Assembly: GCF_024297145.1 (NCBI RefSeq)
Contig: NZ_JANCTC010000006.1
Coordinates: forward strand, 124,001 to 188,000
Direction: 5' to 3'
DNA: 64,000 nt
DNA from: Mesorhizobium sp. LMG 17147
GTDB taxonomy: Bacteria; Pseudomonadota; Alphaproteobacteria; Rhizobiales; Rhizobiaceae
Shown here piece by piece: positions 9,606 to 18,116 of the stretch. The position numbers were made by a program, and so were the translations under genes. Positions within the stretch are counted from its first letter, which is position 1. Every line of letters begins with the position of its first letter. Under the pieces are notes generated by a model. That model saw only the letters and a list, made by a program, of their open reading frames with translations. It searched no databases and was not told the origin of the DNA.

Positions 9606-9974
9606 CTATTCGGGCGCAAGTTTGTTAATAAGCTGGCGAAGCATTTTCCCAATGCCCTCGGTCGCTAAAAGCACGTGATAAGCTTGATCATGCGTAGCAA
9701 GGCCAATGCGTTCAGCGATCTGGAGGTGTGTCTCGAACTCCTTCAGCGATCCCTGGGCAATCCTGAGAAATTGCTGATAGGAGCCTCTGTTGTCTCGGCC
9801 GTAACCTTCCGCGATGTTTGCAGGAATAGAGGTTGCTGAGCGGCGGATCTGGCTGGTCAACCCATACAATTCCTCTTTTGGCCATGCCTTGGTCAGGGAG
9901 TAGGTGGTGACGGCCAGATCCATCGCTTGCTGCCATACGATAAGATCCTTGTACGAATTGATCTTGCCGGTCAT
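9606..9974 (-). CDS. Four-helix-bundle protein of the IVP/S23 family
   Basis: A 122-residue protein with the family hallmarks: YKDLIVWQQAMDLA near the N-terminus, YGLTSQIRRSATSIPANIAEG in the middle and an amphipathic helical C-terminus. The family includes proteins encoded by 23S rRNA intervening sequences and the Avd accessory protein of diversity-generating retroelements; its biochemical role is poorly known, though basic helical bundles binding nucleic acid are known. The ATG at 9974 is preceded by the right heptamer array, so the leader GGCAGAAAG is partly made of repeat sequence. No reverse transcriptase or rRNA is nearby. It sits between two valine-catabolism genes to which it seems unrelated. 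Confidence 0.88.
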   Translation of the reverse strand: MTGKINSYKDLIVWQQAMDLAVTTYSLTKAWPKEELYGLTSQIRRSATSIPANIAEGYGRDNRGSYQQFLRIAQGSLKEFETHLQIAERIGLATHDQAYHVLLATEGIGKMLRQLINKLAPE

Positions 9975-9979
9975 CTTTC

Positions 9980-10007
9980 TGCCTACTGCCTACTGCCTAC
10001 TGCCTTA
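9980..10007. repeat. Right heptamer array, TGCCTAC x4 (inverted relative to the left array)
   Basis: Three perfect TGCCTAC units and a final TGCCTTA. The last three bases (10005-10007) are the reverse complement of the acyl-CoA dehydrogenase stop codon, so the array begins inside that gene. It ends six bases from the start of the four-helix-bundle gene. Confidence 0.95.
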
Positions 10008-11171
10008 CCGCCCGATCAGGGCGCGAGCGATGATGACGCGCATGATCTCGTTGGTGCCTTCGAGGATCTGGTGGACACGCAGGTCGCGCACCAGCTTCTC
10101 GATGCCGTAATCGTGCAGATAACCATAGCCGCCGTGCAGCTGCAGGGCGTCGTTGGCGACATTGAAGCCGGTGTCGGTGACGAAGCGCTTCGCCATCGCC
10201 GACCATTTTGAGGCATCCGGCGTGTTGCGGTCGAGCTTCGAGGCGGCGGTGTAGAGGAAGACGCGCGCTGCCTGCAATTCGGTCTCCATGTCCGCAAGCT
10301 TGAACTGCAGCGCCTGGAACTGGTTGATCTTCGAGCCGAAAGCCTTGCGCTCGGCCGTGTAAGCGAGCGCCTTGTAGAGTGCCGATTGCGCGCCCCCGAG
10401 CGAGCAGGCGGCGATGTTCAACCGGCCGCCGTCGAGCCCGGCCATGGCGATGCCGAAGCCGGCGCCTTCTGCCGACAGAAGGTTTTCCGCCGGCACCTTG
10501 CAGTCCACGAAGACGACCTGGCGCGTCGACTGCATGTGCCAGCCCATCTTGTGCTCGTTGGCGCCGAAAGAAAGGCCCGGCGCATCGTTCGGCACGACGA
10601 AGGTGGAAATGCCTTTCGGCCCGTCGGCGCCGGTGCGCGCCATGACGACATAGAGGTCGCTGTCGCCGGCACCGGAGATAAACTGCTTGGCGCCGTTCAG
10701 CACATAGTCGCCGCCGCTCTTTGCCGCGCGCGTCTTCAGCGCCGCCGCATCCGAGCCCGAGCCGGGCTCGGTCAGGCAATAGCTTGCCAGCCATTCCATT
10801 GAGGTCAGCTTCGGCAGGAAGCGCCGGCGCTGTTCGTCGCTGCCGAAGCGGTCGATCATAGATGCCGCCATATTGTGGATAGAGATGAAGGCGGAAAACG
10901 CCGGATCGGCCCGCGAAAGCGCCTCGAAGATCAGCACGGCGTCGAGCCGGCCGAGCCCCGAGCCGCCGACATCCTCGCGGACATATATGCCTCCAAGGCC
11001 GAGCGGGCCCGTCTCGCGGATCACGTCGGCGGGGAAATACTTGTTGCGATCCCAGTCGAGTGCGTTCGGCGCCACACGGTCGGCGGCGAAGGCCTCGGCC
11101 ATCTCCTGGATGGCGCGCTGGTCCTCGTTGAGTTCGAACTGGCTGGTGCCAGCATCGACAGCGGCGTCCAT
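10005..11171 (-). CDS. Acyl-CoA dehydrogenase, probably isobutyryl-CoA dehydrogenase
   Basis: A 388-residue FAD-dependent acyl-CoA dehydrogenase that introduces the alpha-beta double bond in a short branched acyl-CoA and passes electrons to ETF. The family signature CLTEPGSGSDAAALKT is present, as is the flavin-contact segment QFISGAGDSDLYVV, and the C-terminal helical domain ends in LEGTNEIMRVIIAR, typical of the short/branched-chain subfamily. Its linkage to mmsB points to the isobutyryl-CoA step of valine degradation; this assignment is by context. It is divergent from the cupin gene at 11310. Confidence 0.88.
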   Translation of the reverse strand: MDAAVDAGTSQFELNEDQRAIQEMAEAFAADRVAPNALDWDRNKYFPADVIRETGPLGLGGIYVREDVGGSGLGRLDAVLIFEALSRADPAFSAFISIHNMAASMIDRFGSDEQRRRFLPKLTSMEWLASYCLTEPGSGSDAAALKTRAAKSGGDYVLNGAKQFISGAGDSDLYVVMARTGADGPKGISTFVVPNDAPGLSFGANEHKMGWHMQSTRQVVFVDCKVPAENLLSAEGAGFGIAMAGLDGGRLNIAACSLGGAQSALYKALAYTAERKAFGSKINQFQALQFKLADMETELQAARVFLYTAASKLDRNTPDASKWSAMAKRFVTDTGFNVANDALQLHGGYGYLHDYGIEKLVRDLRVHQILEGTNEIMRVIIARALIGR

Positions 11172-11309
11172 GGCGTGCTCCCTGACGTTTCCGGCCTGCT
11201 GGCCTGTCGTTTTTGGCTTTGCGCGCCGTTCAATCTAGACCAATGATGCCGCCGCGCAACCCGACCCGTCCGCGCAGCCGCTGTGCGCGAATGCGCTTTG
11301 GAGCAAAGT

Positions 11310-11924
11310 GTGACGACAAAATTCGTCGAACTGCTTGGATGCTTCCATGCCTATCTCCAGACGTTCGACGATGCGCTGGTGCGCGACGCCGTTGCCCGGA
11401 TCGGCTGGGACATGCCAAGCCGGCCGCTCGAACCGCATGCACTGCCTTGTCTCGTCCAGCTCGACCGTATCGTCGAACTCGCTCCCGCTGCGGCCAAGCC
11501 GCTGGCGCGGCTGGTTGCGGAGCGTCGCGGCGATCTGCGCTGGGGCCAGACCTATGGCGAAGCGGATTTCGGCAAGGTTTTCATCGACAATTACGGCTGG
11601 CTGGAGGTGTTCGGTACGCGCGGCCATTTCGTCAATGAAGAGGTCGCGGCCGGCCTGCTGATCCTTGGACCCGACATCGTCTACCCCGATCACCACCATG
11701 TCGCGGAGGAGATCTACATCCCGCTGACCGGCGGCACCGAATGGCGCATGGGCGATGGCGGTTTTCGCCTTCGAGCGCCGGGCGAGGTGATCCACCATGC
11801 CTCTGACGTCAGCCACGCCATGCGCACCGGCAAGGAGCCGCTGCTGGCGCTCTATCTCTGGCGCGGCGGGCCACTGGCAGCCAAGTCGACGATCACCGGA
11901 ACCGTTGCGCAGGGCAGGGACTGA
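11310..11924 (+). CDS. Cupin protein of the dimethylsulfoniopropionate lyase-like family
   Basis: A 204-residue single cupin. The metal-binding motif DHHHVAEEIYIPLTGG is followed about 35 residues later by a second cluster, VIHHASDVSHAM. This pattern matches DddL/DddQ-type DMSP lyases, which cleave DMSP to DMS and acrylate at a metal centre; whether this copy has that activity is unproven. I prefer the GTG start at 11310 because GGAG lies six bases upstream; another GTG at 11283 would add nine residues. Its stop is one base before the cobQ ATG, so the two are likely co-translated although no functional link is obvious. Confidence 0.7.
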   Translation: MTTKFVELLGCFHAYLQTFDDALVRDAVARIGWDMPSRPLEPHALPCLVQLDRIVELAPAAAKPLARLVAERRGDLRWGQTYGEADFGKVFIDNYGWLEVFGTRGHFVNEEVAAGLLILGPDIVYPDHHHVAEEIYIPLTGGTEWRMGDGGFRLRAPGEVIHHASDVSHAMRTGKEPLLALYLWRGGPLAAKSTITGTVAQGRD

Positions 11925-11925
11925 T

Positions 11926-13395
11926 ATGGCCAAGGCGATCATGCTGCAGGGCACGGGTTCGGATGTCGGCAAGACGGTGCTCGTCGCCGGTCTGTGCCGC
12001 GCGGCCAGGAACCGTGGGCTGAAAGTGCGGCCGTTCAAGCCGCAGAACATGTCGAACAACGCCGCTGTCGCCGATATTCCAGGCGTTTCAGGCGGCGGTG
12101 AGATCGGCCGCGCCCAATGGCTGCAGGCGATCGCCTGCGGCGTGGCGCCGACCATCCACATGAACCCGGTGCTCCTCAAGCCGCAGACCGATGTCGGCGC
12201 TCAAGTCGTAGTGCAGGGCAAGGTGTTCGGCGAGGCGCGGGCGCGCGACTATCAGGCGCTAAAGGGCAGGCTGATGGATGCGGTGCTGGACTCCTGGGCG
12301 ACGGTCGGCGAGGGCGCGGACCTGGTCATTGTCGAGGGCGCGGGATCGCCGGCCGAGATCAACCTCAGGAGCCGCGACATTGCCAATATGGGCTTTGCGA
12401 CGCGCGCCGGCGTGCCGGTGATCCTGGTCGGCGATATCGATCGCGGCGGCGTCATCGCCTCGGTCGCCGGCACCCACCTGATCCTGCCGGACGAGGACCG
12501 GCGCATGATCGTCGGCTATCTCATCAACAAGTTCCGCGGCGATGTCTCGCTGTTCGACGATGGCATCGAGGCGATCGAAAGATTCACCGGCTGGCGCTGC
12601 TTTGGCGTGGTGCCGTGGCTGAAGGCGGCGGCGCGGCTGCCGTCGGAAGACTCCGTCGTGCTCGAACGGTTGGCGTCCGGTGAGAAGCGCGCGCTGAAGA
12701 TCGCCGTGCCGGTGCTTTCGCGCATCGCCAATTTCGACGATCTCGACCCGCTCAAGGCCGAACCGCAGGTCGAGGTGGTGTTCGTGCCGCCTGGCCAGCG
12801 CCTGCCGCAGGATGCAGGGCTGGTGGTCATTCCCGGCTCGAAGTCGACGATCGGCGATCTCCTGAAATTCCGCGAGAACGGCTGGGACCGCGACCTTGCC
12901 GCGCACAGGAAACGCGGTGGCCATATCGTCGGCATTTGCGGCGGCTTCCAGATGCTCGGCCATGTCGTGCGCGATCCCGATGGTATCGAGGGCAGCGTTA
13001 CCGAGGCGCAAGGCCTCGGGCTGCTCGACGTCGAAACGGTGATGGAGCCGGAAAAGACGGTGCGCAACGTCAGCGCGCGCTCGGTGCAATTCGATCTGCC
13101 GCTCGAGGGCTACGAGATCCATCTCGGCCGCACCACCGGTCCGGACACGCTGCGGCCGTCCGCCGTTATCAACGGCGTCGATGACGGCGCTATCTCGGCC
13201 GACGGCAAGGTGCTGGGCACCTATATGCACGGGCTGTTTTCCGCCGATGCCTTCCGGGCGAAATTCCTCGAAAGCCTCGGCGTCAAGGGCGGCGGCATCG
13301 ACTACCGCGCCGAGGTCGAACGGGCACTGGACGAGATCGCCGCCGAGCTGGAAACCCACCTCGACTGCGACGCCCTCTTTGGGCTGGCGCGTTAG
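11926..13395 (+). CDS. cobQ: Cobyric acid synthase
   Basis: A 489-residue glutamine-dependent amidotransferase that amidates side chains b, d, e and g of adenosylcobyrinate a,c-diamide in cobalamin synthesis. The N-terminal P-loop-like MLQGTGSDVGKT and the DRGG segment belong to the synthetase domain. The C-terminal glutaminase domain carries the nucleophile in GICGGFQMLG and the histidine in GTYMHGLF. Length and motifs are complete. No other cobalamin gene lies in the window and I saw no cobalamin riboswitch upstream. It converges with the VOC gene, overlapping it by four bases. Confidence 0.95.
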   Translation: MAKAIMLQGTGSDVGKTVLVAGLCRAARNRGLKVRPFKPQNMSNNAAVADIPGVSGGGEIGRAQWLQAIACGVAPTIHMNPVLLKPQTDVGAQVVVQGKVFGEARARDYQALKGRLMDAVLDSWATVGEGADLVIVEGAGSPAEINLRSRDIANMGFATRAGVPVILVGDIDRGGVIASVAGTHLILPDEDRRMIVGYLINKFRGDVSLFDDGIEAIERFTGWRCFGVVPWLKAAARLPSEDSVVLERLASGEKRALKIAVPVLSRIANFDDLDPLKAEPQVEVVFVPPGQRLPQDAGLVVIPGSKSTIGDLLKFRENGWDRDLAAHRKRGGHIVGICGGFQMLGHVVRDPDGIEGSVTEAQGLGLLDVETVMEPEKTVRNVSARSVQFDLPLEGYEIHLGRTTGPDTLRPSAVINGVDDGAISADGKVLGTYMHGLFSADAFRAKFLESLGVKGGGIDYRAEVERALDEIAAELETHLDCDALFGLAR

Positions 13396-13814
13396 CTGGC
13401 GGGCTCGTCAGCCTTCGGCCAGTAGGTGCCGAACGACCAGACATTGCCTTCCGGATCGCGGCAGATGAATTCGCGGCTGCCATAGTCGCGGTCGGTGAGT
13501 TCTTCCAGAATCTCGGCGCCGGCGGTCTTTGCCCGCGCGTATGCCGCATCTGCGTCAGCGACCGCAACGTAGATCGACTTGCCGCCGCCCGAACCGGGCG
13601 CGCCGACCATCTTGCCATAGGCATCGTCGCGCGCCGTGCCGAGCATGATGATCGAGGAGCCGAAAGCGAGTTCGGCATGGTGCACCACGTCGCCTTCGCC
13701 ATAGCGGGCGCGAAGGCTAAAGCCGAAGGCCTCGCACAGCCAATCGATCATCCTGCCGGCATTCCTGTAGCGCAGCGCCGGATAAAGCCGCGGTGGTTCG
13801 GTGATGTTCGGCAT
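13392..13814 (-). CDS. VOC (glyoxalase/bleomycin-resistance fold) protein
   Basis: A 140-residue VOC-superfamily protein. It begins PRLYPALRYRNAGRMIDWLCEAFGF, the usual first beta-alpha-beta unit, has a second unit around IYVAVADADAAYARAKTAGAEI, and ends with the FICRDPEGNVWSFGTY strand typical of PhnB/YaeR-type members. Catalytic or ligand role is unknown. It lies 73 bp downstream of the AraC-type regulator on the same strand, so it is probably the last gene of a two-gene unit and a likely target of that regulator. Confidence 0.85.
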   Translation of the reverse strand: MPNITEPPRLYPALRYRNAGRMIDWLCEAFGFSLRARYGEGDVVHHAELAFGSSIIMLGTARDDAYGKMVGAPGSGGGKSIYVAVADADAAYARAKTAGAEILEELTDRDYGSREFICRDPEGNVWSFGTYWPKADEPAS

Positions 13815-13887
13815 GACTGATCTCCTTCAGCGAGTTGGTCGATCAACCCAGTCTGGGCGAAGGCTGGTTGCGCGTCTTGAAGAAATG

Positions 13888-14715
13888 TTACCTCGCGGCG
13901 ACAGTGGTCGGCGTGACGCCTGCGAGGTCGCGGAACTCGCGCACCAGATGCGCCTGGTCGGCATAGCCGCAGTCGGCGGCGATGTCGGCCCAATCGCCGT
14001 TGGCGTGTCTCGACAGGCCAAGCGCATGGTTGAAGCGGACAATTCGCGATAGCGTTTTTGGGCCGGTGCCGACTGCGTCCGAAAATTTTCCGGCAAGATG
14101 CTTGCGGCTCCAGCCAAGCTTTTCGGCCAGCGTCGAGATGCGGGTCCGCCCACGCGTCGAGACGATCGTCTCATAGGCCCAGACCATTTCGGCCTGAGTG
14201 CGGTCTGCGGTTGCCAACCGGTCGGCGACGAAGGCCTCGGCGATGGCAAAGCGTGAGCTCCAATCCGGCGCATTGCCAAGCCTTTCGCGAAGCGCGATGC
14301 CTTCGACGCCGAGCACGTCATCCAGGCCGACCATGCGGTCGGTCAGTTCGCTCATCGGGCGGCCGAAGAAGCGACGAGCGCCGAGCGGGGTGAAATTGAT
14401 CTGCACACAGCAGGCGCCGCCGAAGGATTCGATCACCACCGGCCCGGCATAAAGGCCGGCGGCAAAACTGGCGAAGCGGTCATTGTCGCTGGGGTTCCTG
14501 CCGAGCCCGATGGCAAAGGGTTCGGCAAAGCTGATGACCAGCGGCACGGTCAGCGAGGCATATTCGATCGCGCGGAAATGGCCTGGCATATTTTCGCGAA
14601 AGCCGCACATGTCAGTGACGGCGCCCTGAAGCCGATGGCTCGGCGCGCGCCGCACCATCTCGAACCGATCGAGCTCCGGGCTGTCGTGGCGGCTGCCGTC
14701 TTCGCTGGTGGGCAT
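13888..14715 (-). CDS. AraC-family transcriptional regulator
   Basis: A 275-residue regulator with a C-terminal pair of helix-turn-helix motifs, including ISTLAEKLGWSRKHLAGKFSDAVG and DWADIAADCGYADQAHLVREF. The N-terminal half would bind an unknown effector. I used the ATG at 14715 (MPTSEDGSRH), which has AGGGA upstream; the frame is open further upstream but the extra sequence overlaps the small membrane gene and its terminator. It probably controls itself and the VOC gene downstream. Confidence 0.85.
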   Translation of the reverse strand: MPTSEDGSRHDSPELDRFEMVRRAPSHRLQGAVTDMCGFRENMPGHFRAIEYASLTVPLVISFAEPFAIGLGRNPSDNDRFASFAAGLYAGPVVIESFGGACCVQINFTPLGARRFFGRPMSELTDRMVGLDDVLGVEGIALRERLGNAPDWSSRFAIAEAFVADRLATADRTQAEMVWAYETIVSTRGRTRISTLAEKLGWSRKHLAGKFSDAVGTGPKTLSRIVRFNHALGLSRHANGDWADIAADCGYADQAHLVREFRDLAGVTPTTVAAR

Positions 14716-14764
14716 GTGCTTTCCCTGGTCCAGGGATTCTAACAGACCATCCTGCAGAATCAAA

Positions 14765-14789
14765 AGCGCCCGGCTTTTGGCCGGGCGCT
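14765..14789 (-). terminator. Rho-independent terminator of the 56-residue membrane-protein gene
   Basis: A perfect 10-bp stem (14765-14774 with 14780-14789) and a five-base loop. Read on the minus strand, it ends in GCGCTTTTG, giving the U-run. It lies between the stop of the small gene (14826) and the start of the AraC-type gene (14715), so it separates the two transcripts. Confidence 0.85.
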
Positions 14790-14825
14790 CCGAGTTGCCT
14801 GAGATTCTGAATTGTCTGGACCTGT

Positions 14826-14996
14826 TTAAGCGCCGCGCATCAGGCAGCCGGCGGCCAGCACGATGTAAGCGATGACGACAATCCACACGGAAGCCAAAGG
14901 GATAAACGCAAGAACGCCAAGCGCGGCGAGAACGCCGATGATGGCGATGACAAGGGATATGATAAAAATAAGCTGGGTAGGTGCACTGAGATTCAT
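14826..14996 (-). CDS. Small hydrophobic membrane protein, 56 residues
   Basis: A short gene, MNLSAPTQLIFIISLV onward, ending CLMRGA. It contains two hydrophobic stretches (roughly residues 8-29 and 33-51) separated by a short link, so a two-helix hairpin in the inner membrane is likely. The support is strong for its size: an AGGAGG ribosome site sits eight bases before the ATG and its own intrinsic terminator follows at 14765-14789. The function is unknown to me. Confidence 0.8.
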   Translation of the reverse strand: MNLSAPTQLIFIISLVIAIIGVLAALGVLAFIPLASVWIVVIAYIVLAAGCLMRGA

Positions 14997-15185
14997 GTCC
15001 GTCCCTCCTCAACATGATTCGTACAGCGGCATAGTATCAGTCGCACGGTCACACACCAATGAGCGCAGCGGCTTGCCGGATTGGCCGGCAGCTTTCCGGC
15101 GAGAAAACATGCGGCTCCAGCACGCGCACCCCCGTTTGCGCCAGGCCGATTCCGCGCTACCTTCCGAACGAATCGGAAGGGGCTG

Positions 15186-15617
15186 ATGGCGATGGGATTG
15201 CTGGACCAGATACGCTCGATTTTCGACGGCGACCCCGGCGTGCGCAAGGTGGCGGACGATCCGGTGCTGTCGGCGGAGCTACTGATGCTGTTCCGCATGA
15301 TCCTGGCCGATGGTTCGGTCAGCGAAAGCGAAATGACCGCCTTCAGGCGTATCTGCCGGGACGCCTTCGGCATTCCCGAAACCAGCGTCGACAGCGTCAT
15401 CGAATACCTCAACGAATTCGGCTACGAGACCAACGGCTCCCAAGCCATCGCGCAATTCCGCGACCTCGATGTCGACCGGCGCAAGCTGCTCGCCCGCCAC
15501 ATGGCGGAAATCGCCAAGGCCGATTCGCAACTTGCCGGGAGTGAGATGCAGCTGCTGCGCCGCACGCTCGACCTGCTCGAAATCAGCCCTGCCGATGTGG
15601 TCAAGCCGCAAGGCTAA
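15186..15617 (+). CDS. TerB-family (tellurite-resistance/DjlA-like) protein
   Basis: A 143-residue all-helical protein. MLFRMILADGSVSESEMTAFRRI and a later KADSQLAGSEMQLLRRTLDLL are the paired acidic segments of the TerB fold, where metal binding has been suggested. GGAAGGGG precedes the ATG. No other ter gene is nearby, so a tellurite role should not be assumed. It converges with the ABC transporter operon on the opposite strand. Confidence 0.75.
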   Translation: MAMGLLDQIRSIFDGDPGVRKVADDPVLSAELLMLFRMILADGSVSESEMTAFRRICRDAFGIPETSVDSVIEYLNEFGYETNGSQAIAQFRDLDVDRRKLLARHMAEIAKADSQLAGSEMQLLRRTLDLLEISPADVVKPQG

Positions 15618-15627
15618 CGGTCGCCGC

Positions 15628-17250
15628 TCACCCCTGTTCCTGCAGTCGTTTCGCGATCGCCCGGTGCAAATCTGGAGCGGCGGCGACCAACGCCTTGGCG
15701 GCTGCGGATTGCGGGTGGTCGAGCACTTCGCTCGTCCTGCCGCGCTCGACGATCTTGCCGTCATGCATGACCATCACTTCGTCGGTGATGGCGCGGGCGA
15801 CGGTCAGATCATGGGTGATGAACAGATAGGCGATACCGAGCTTCTGGTTGAGCTCCGCGAACAAATCGAGGATCTGGGCGCGGATCGAGACGTCGAGCGC
15901 CGAGACCGGCTCGTCGGCGACGACCAGCTTCGGCCGCGTAATGATGGCGCGGGCGATCGAAAGGCGCTGACGCTGGCCACCCGAAAACTCATGCGGATAC
16001 TTGTCCATGTCGCCTGGTGAGAGGCCGACCTCGTGTAGCGCATGCGCCACCATCTCGCGTCGCGCGGCGGGCACCGGCTTCTTCTCCAGCACATGCAGCG
16101 GCTCGGCCACCAATCTCTCGACCTTCTGGCGTGGGTCGAACGAACCGTACGGGTCCTGGAACACGACCTGCATGTCGCGCCGTGCCGGCTTCAGCTCCGC
16201 CTCGCTCTTGCCGGTGAGGGTATCGCCGCGGAAGCGGATCGCTCCCGATGTCGGCCCGTCCAGCGCCAGGACCATGCGGGCGAGCGTCGACTTGCCGCAG
16301 CCGGAACGGCCGACGAGCGCCACCGACTGGCCGGGCGCCATCGAGAACGAGACATCGTCGACGGCGCGGATTGGAGCCGCGCGTTTCAACAGGGATGTGC
16401 GCCGCCCCGGATAATCCCGCGTTACGTTCTCTACCTGAAGCAGCGGTTTGGCCGATCCGCTGTCATGCGTTCGAGCCCGCGCCGGCACATGCATGGAGGC
16501 CTGCGCCAGCTGTCGCGTGTAGGGATGAAGCTGTTCGGACAGCGTGCGCGCGGTATCGCCGGCCTCCATCACCTCGCCATGGCGCAGGATGATGATGCGG
16601 TCCGCCATCTCGGTCACCACTGCGAGGTCGTGCGAGATCAGCAGAAGACCCATGCGGTTTTCCGCTACGAGGTCGCGCAGCAGGTCGAGAATCTGCGCCT
16701 GCAGCACCACGTCGAGCGCGGTCGTCGGCTCGTCGGCAATCAGCAGCTTGGGCTTCAGCGCACAGGCAATGGCGATGACGACGCGCTGGCGCTGGCCGCC
16801 GGAGAGTTCGTGCGGATAACGCGAGAGCGGGAATTGTGCTGCCGGCAGGCCGACCCGGTCCAGCATTTTTCGCGCCCGTTCCTCAGCGTCGGCTCGGCTC
16901 GCCCTGGTATGCCAGCGAATACCTTCGGCGACCTGCTCGCCGATGGTTTTGACCGGATTGAGCGCCGTCATTGGCTCCTGGAACACCATGCCGATGTCGT
17001 CGCCGCGCAGCGCGCACATCTGGTCCTCGCTGGCGGCAAGGATGTCGATGCCGTCGAAGGTGATGTGTCCGCTGGTATGCGCTGCCCAAGGCAGAAGCTG
17101 CATCACCGTGAGCGCCGTCATCGACTTGCCGGAGCCGGATTCGCCGACCAGCCCCATCACTTCGCCCGGCGCGACGGAAAGTTCGATGTCTCTGAGGATA
17201 CGGGTGCTGCCGATGGTCAGCGACAGCTTCTCGATTTCGAGCAGGCTCAT
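15628..17250 (-). CDS. Dipeptide/oligopeptide-type ABC transporter, fused double ATPase (DppD-DppF)
   Basis: A 540-residue protein with two complete ABC ATPase domains in one chain. The first has Walker A GESGSGKSM, signature LSGGQRQRV and Walker B LLIADEPTTALD. The second has GRSGCGKST, FSGGQRQRL and LVVADEPVSALD. It powers uptake through the two permeases encoded upstream. The ATG at 17250 overlaps the stop of the second permease by four bases (ATGA), so I reject a longer in-frame start at 17358. It is the last gene of the operon. Confidence 0.93.
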   Translation of the reverse strand: MSLLEIEKLSLTIGSTRILRDIELSVAPGEVMGLVGESGSGKSMTALTVMQLLPWAAHTSGHITFDGIDILAASEDQMCALRGDDIGMVFQEPMTALNPVKTIGEQVAEGIRWHTRASRADAEERARKMLDRVGLPAAQFPLSRYPHELSGGQRQRVVIAIACALKPKLLIADEPTTALDVVLQAQILDLLRDLVAENRMGLLLISHDLAVVTEMADRIIILRHGEVMEAGDTARTLSEQLHPYTRQLAQASMHVPARARTHDSGSAKPLLQVENVTRDYPGRRTSLLKRAAPIRAVDDVSFSMAPGQSVALVGRSGCGKSTLARMVLALDGPTSGAIRFRGDTLTGKSEAELKPARRDMQVVFQDPYGSFDPRQKVERLVAEPLHVLEKKPVPAARREMVAHALHEVGLSPGDMDKYPHEFSGGQRQRLSIARAIITRPKLVVADEPVSALDVSIRAQILDLFAELNQKLGIAYLFITHDLTVARAITDEVMVMHDGKIVERGRTSEVLDHPQSAAAKALVAAAPDLHRAIAKRLQEQG

Positions 17251-18116
17251 CGCTGCCGCCGCGATTTCGGATCGAGAATGTCGGCAATGCCGTCGCCAAG
17301 CAGGTTCAGGCCAAGCACGGTGACGACGATCGCCATGCCCGGAAAGATCGCCATCCAAGGCGCCACCACCATGCGGGTCTGGGCGTCAAACAGCATGCGG
17401 CCCCAGCTCGGCATTGGCGGCTGGGTGCCCAGCCCGACATAGGAAAGCCCGGCTTCGGCCAGTATGCCCAGCGCGAACTGGATGGTGCCTTGCACCAGCA
17501 GCAGCGTGGCGATGTTGGGCAGCACATGTTCGATGCTGATTAGCGTCCTGCTCTTGCCGGCGGCGCGGGCGGCGAGGATGAATTCGCGCGGCCAGATCGC
17601 CAGGGCGCCGGCCCGGGCGACGCGCGCGAACACCGGGATGTTGAAGATGCCAATGGCAATGATGGCGTTGAACGCGCCCGGCCCGAAGATGGCGGTGATC
17701 ATAATTGCCGAAAGCAGCGCCGGAAAGGCGAAGACCAAATCGTTCAACCGCATCAGCACGTCGTCGGCGAAGCCGCCGCGCGCCGCGGCAAAGGCGCCGA
17801 GCGGTACGCCGACGCCCATGCCGATGCCGACCGCCACCAGCGCCACGGCAATCGAGTTGCGGGCGCCAACCATGATCATCGACAGGATGTCGCGACCGAA
17901 ATGGTCGGTGCCGAACCAGTGCGCCAGCGACGGCGCCTGGGTCTTGTCGGAAATGACCAGATTGGTGACATCGTAAGGCGTCCAGAAGAACGACAGGATC
18001 GCGACCGCCGCCACCAGTGCGGTGATGACGAAGCCGGCAAGGAACGAACGGTTTTTGAACGCCTTGACCAGGATGCCGGCAAGGTTCTCGTCGGGGATGT
18101 CGATGTGCAGCGTCAT
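17247..18116 (-). CDS. Peptide-type ABC transporter permease (DppC-like)
   Basis: A 289-residue inner-membrane permease with about six transmembrane segments. The inner-membrane EAA loop (ARAAGKSRTLISIEHVLPN) contacts the ATPase. The N-terminal cytoplasmic helix and FGTDHFGRDILSMIMVGARNS region are typical of DppC/OppC. It overlaps the upstream permease by one base (TAATG) and the downstream ATPase by four bases, showing tight translational coupling. Confidence 0.92.
   Translation of the reverse strand: MTLHIDIPDENLAGILVKAFKNRSFLAGFVITALVAAVAILSFFWTPYDVTNLVISDKTQAPSLAHWFGTDHFGRDILSMIMVGARNSIAVALVAVGIGMGVGVPLGAFAAARGGFADDVLMRLNDLVFAFPALLSAIMITAIFGPGAFNAIIAIGIFNIPVFARVARAGALAIWPREFILAARAAGKSRTLISIEHVLPNIATLLLVQGTIQFALGILAEAGLSYVGLGTQPPMPSWGRMLFDAQTRMVVAPWMAIFPGMAIVVTVLGLNLLGDGIADILDPKSRRQR

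Noticed and set aside
9606..9974. IVP-family gene as part of a diversity-generating retroelement
   Set aside because: No reverse transcriptase, template repeat or variable repeat is nearby.
16042..17442. A 466-codon plus-strand frame across the ABC ATPase gene
   Set aside because: It is antisense to a gene with two complete sets of ABC motifs.
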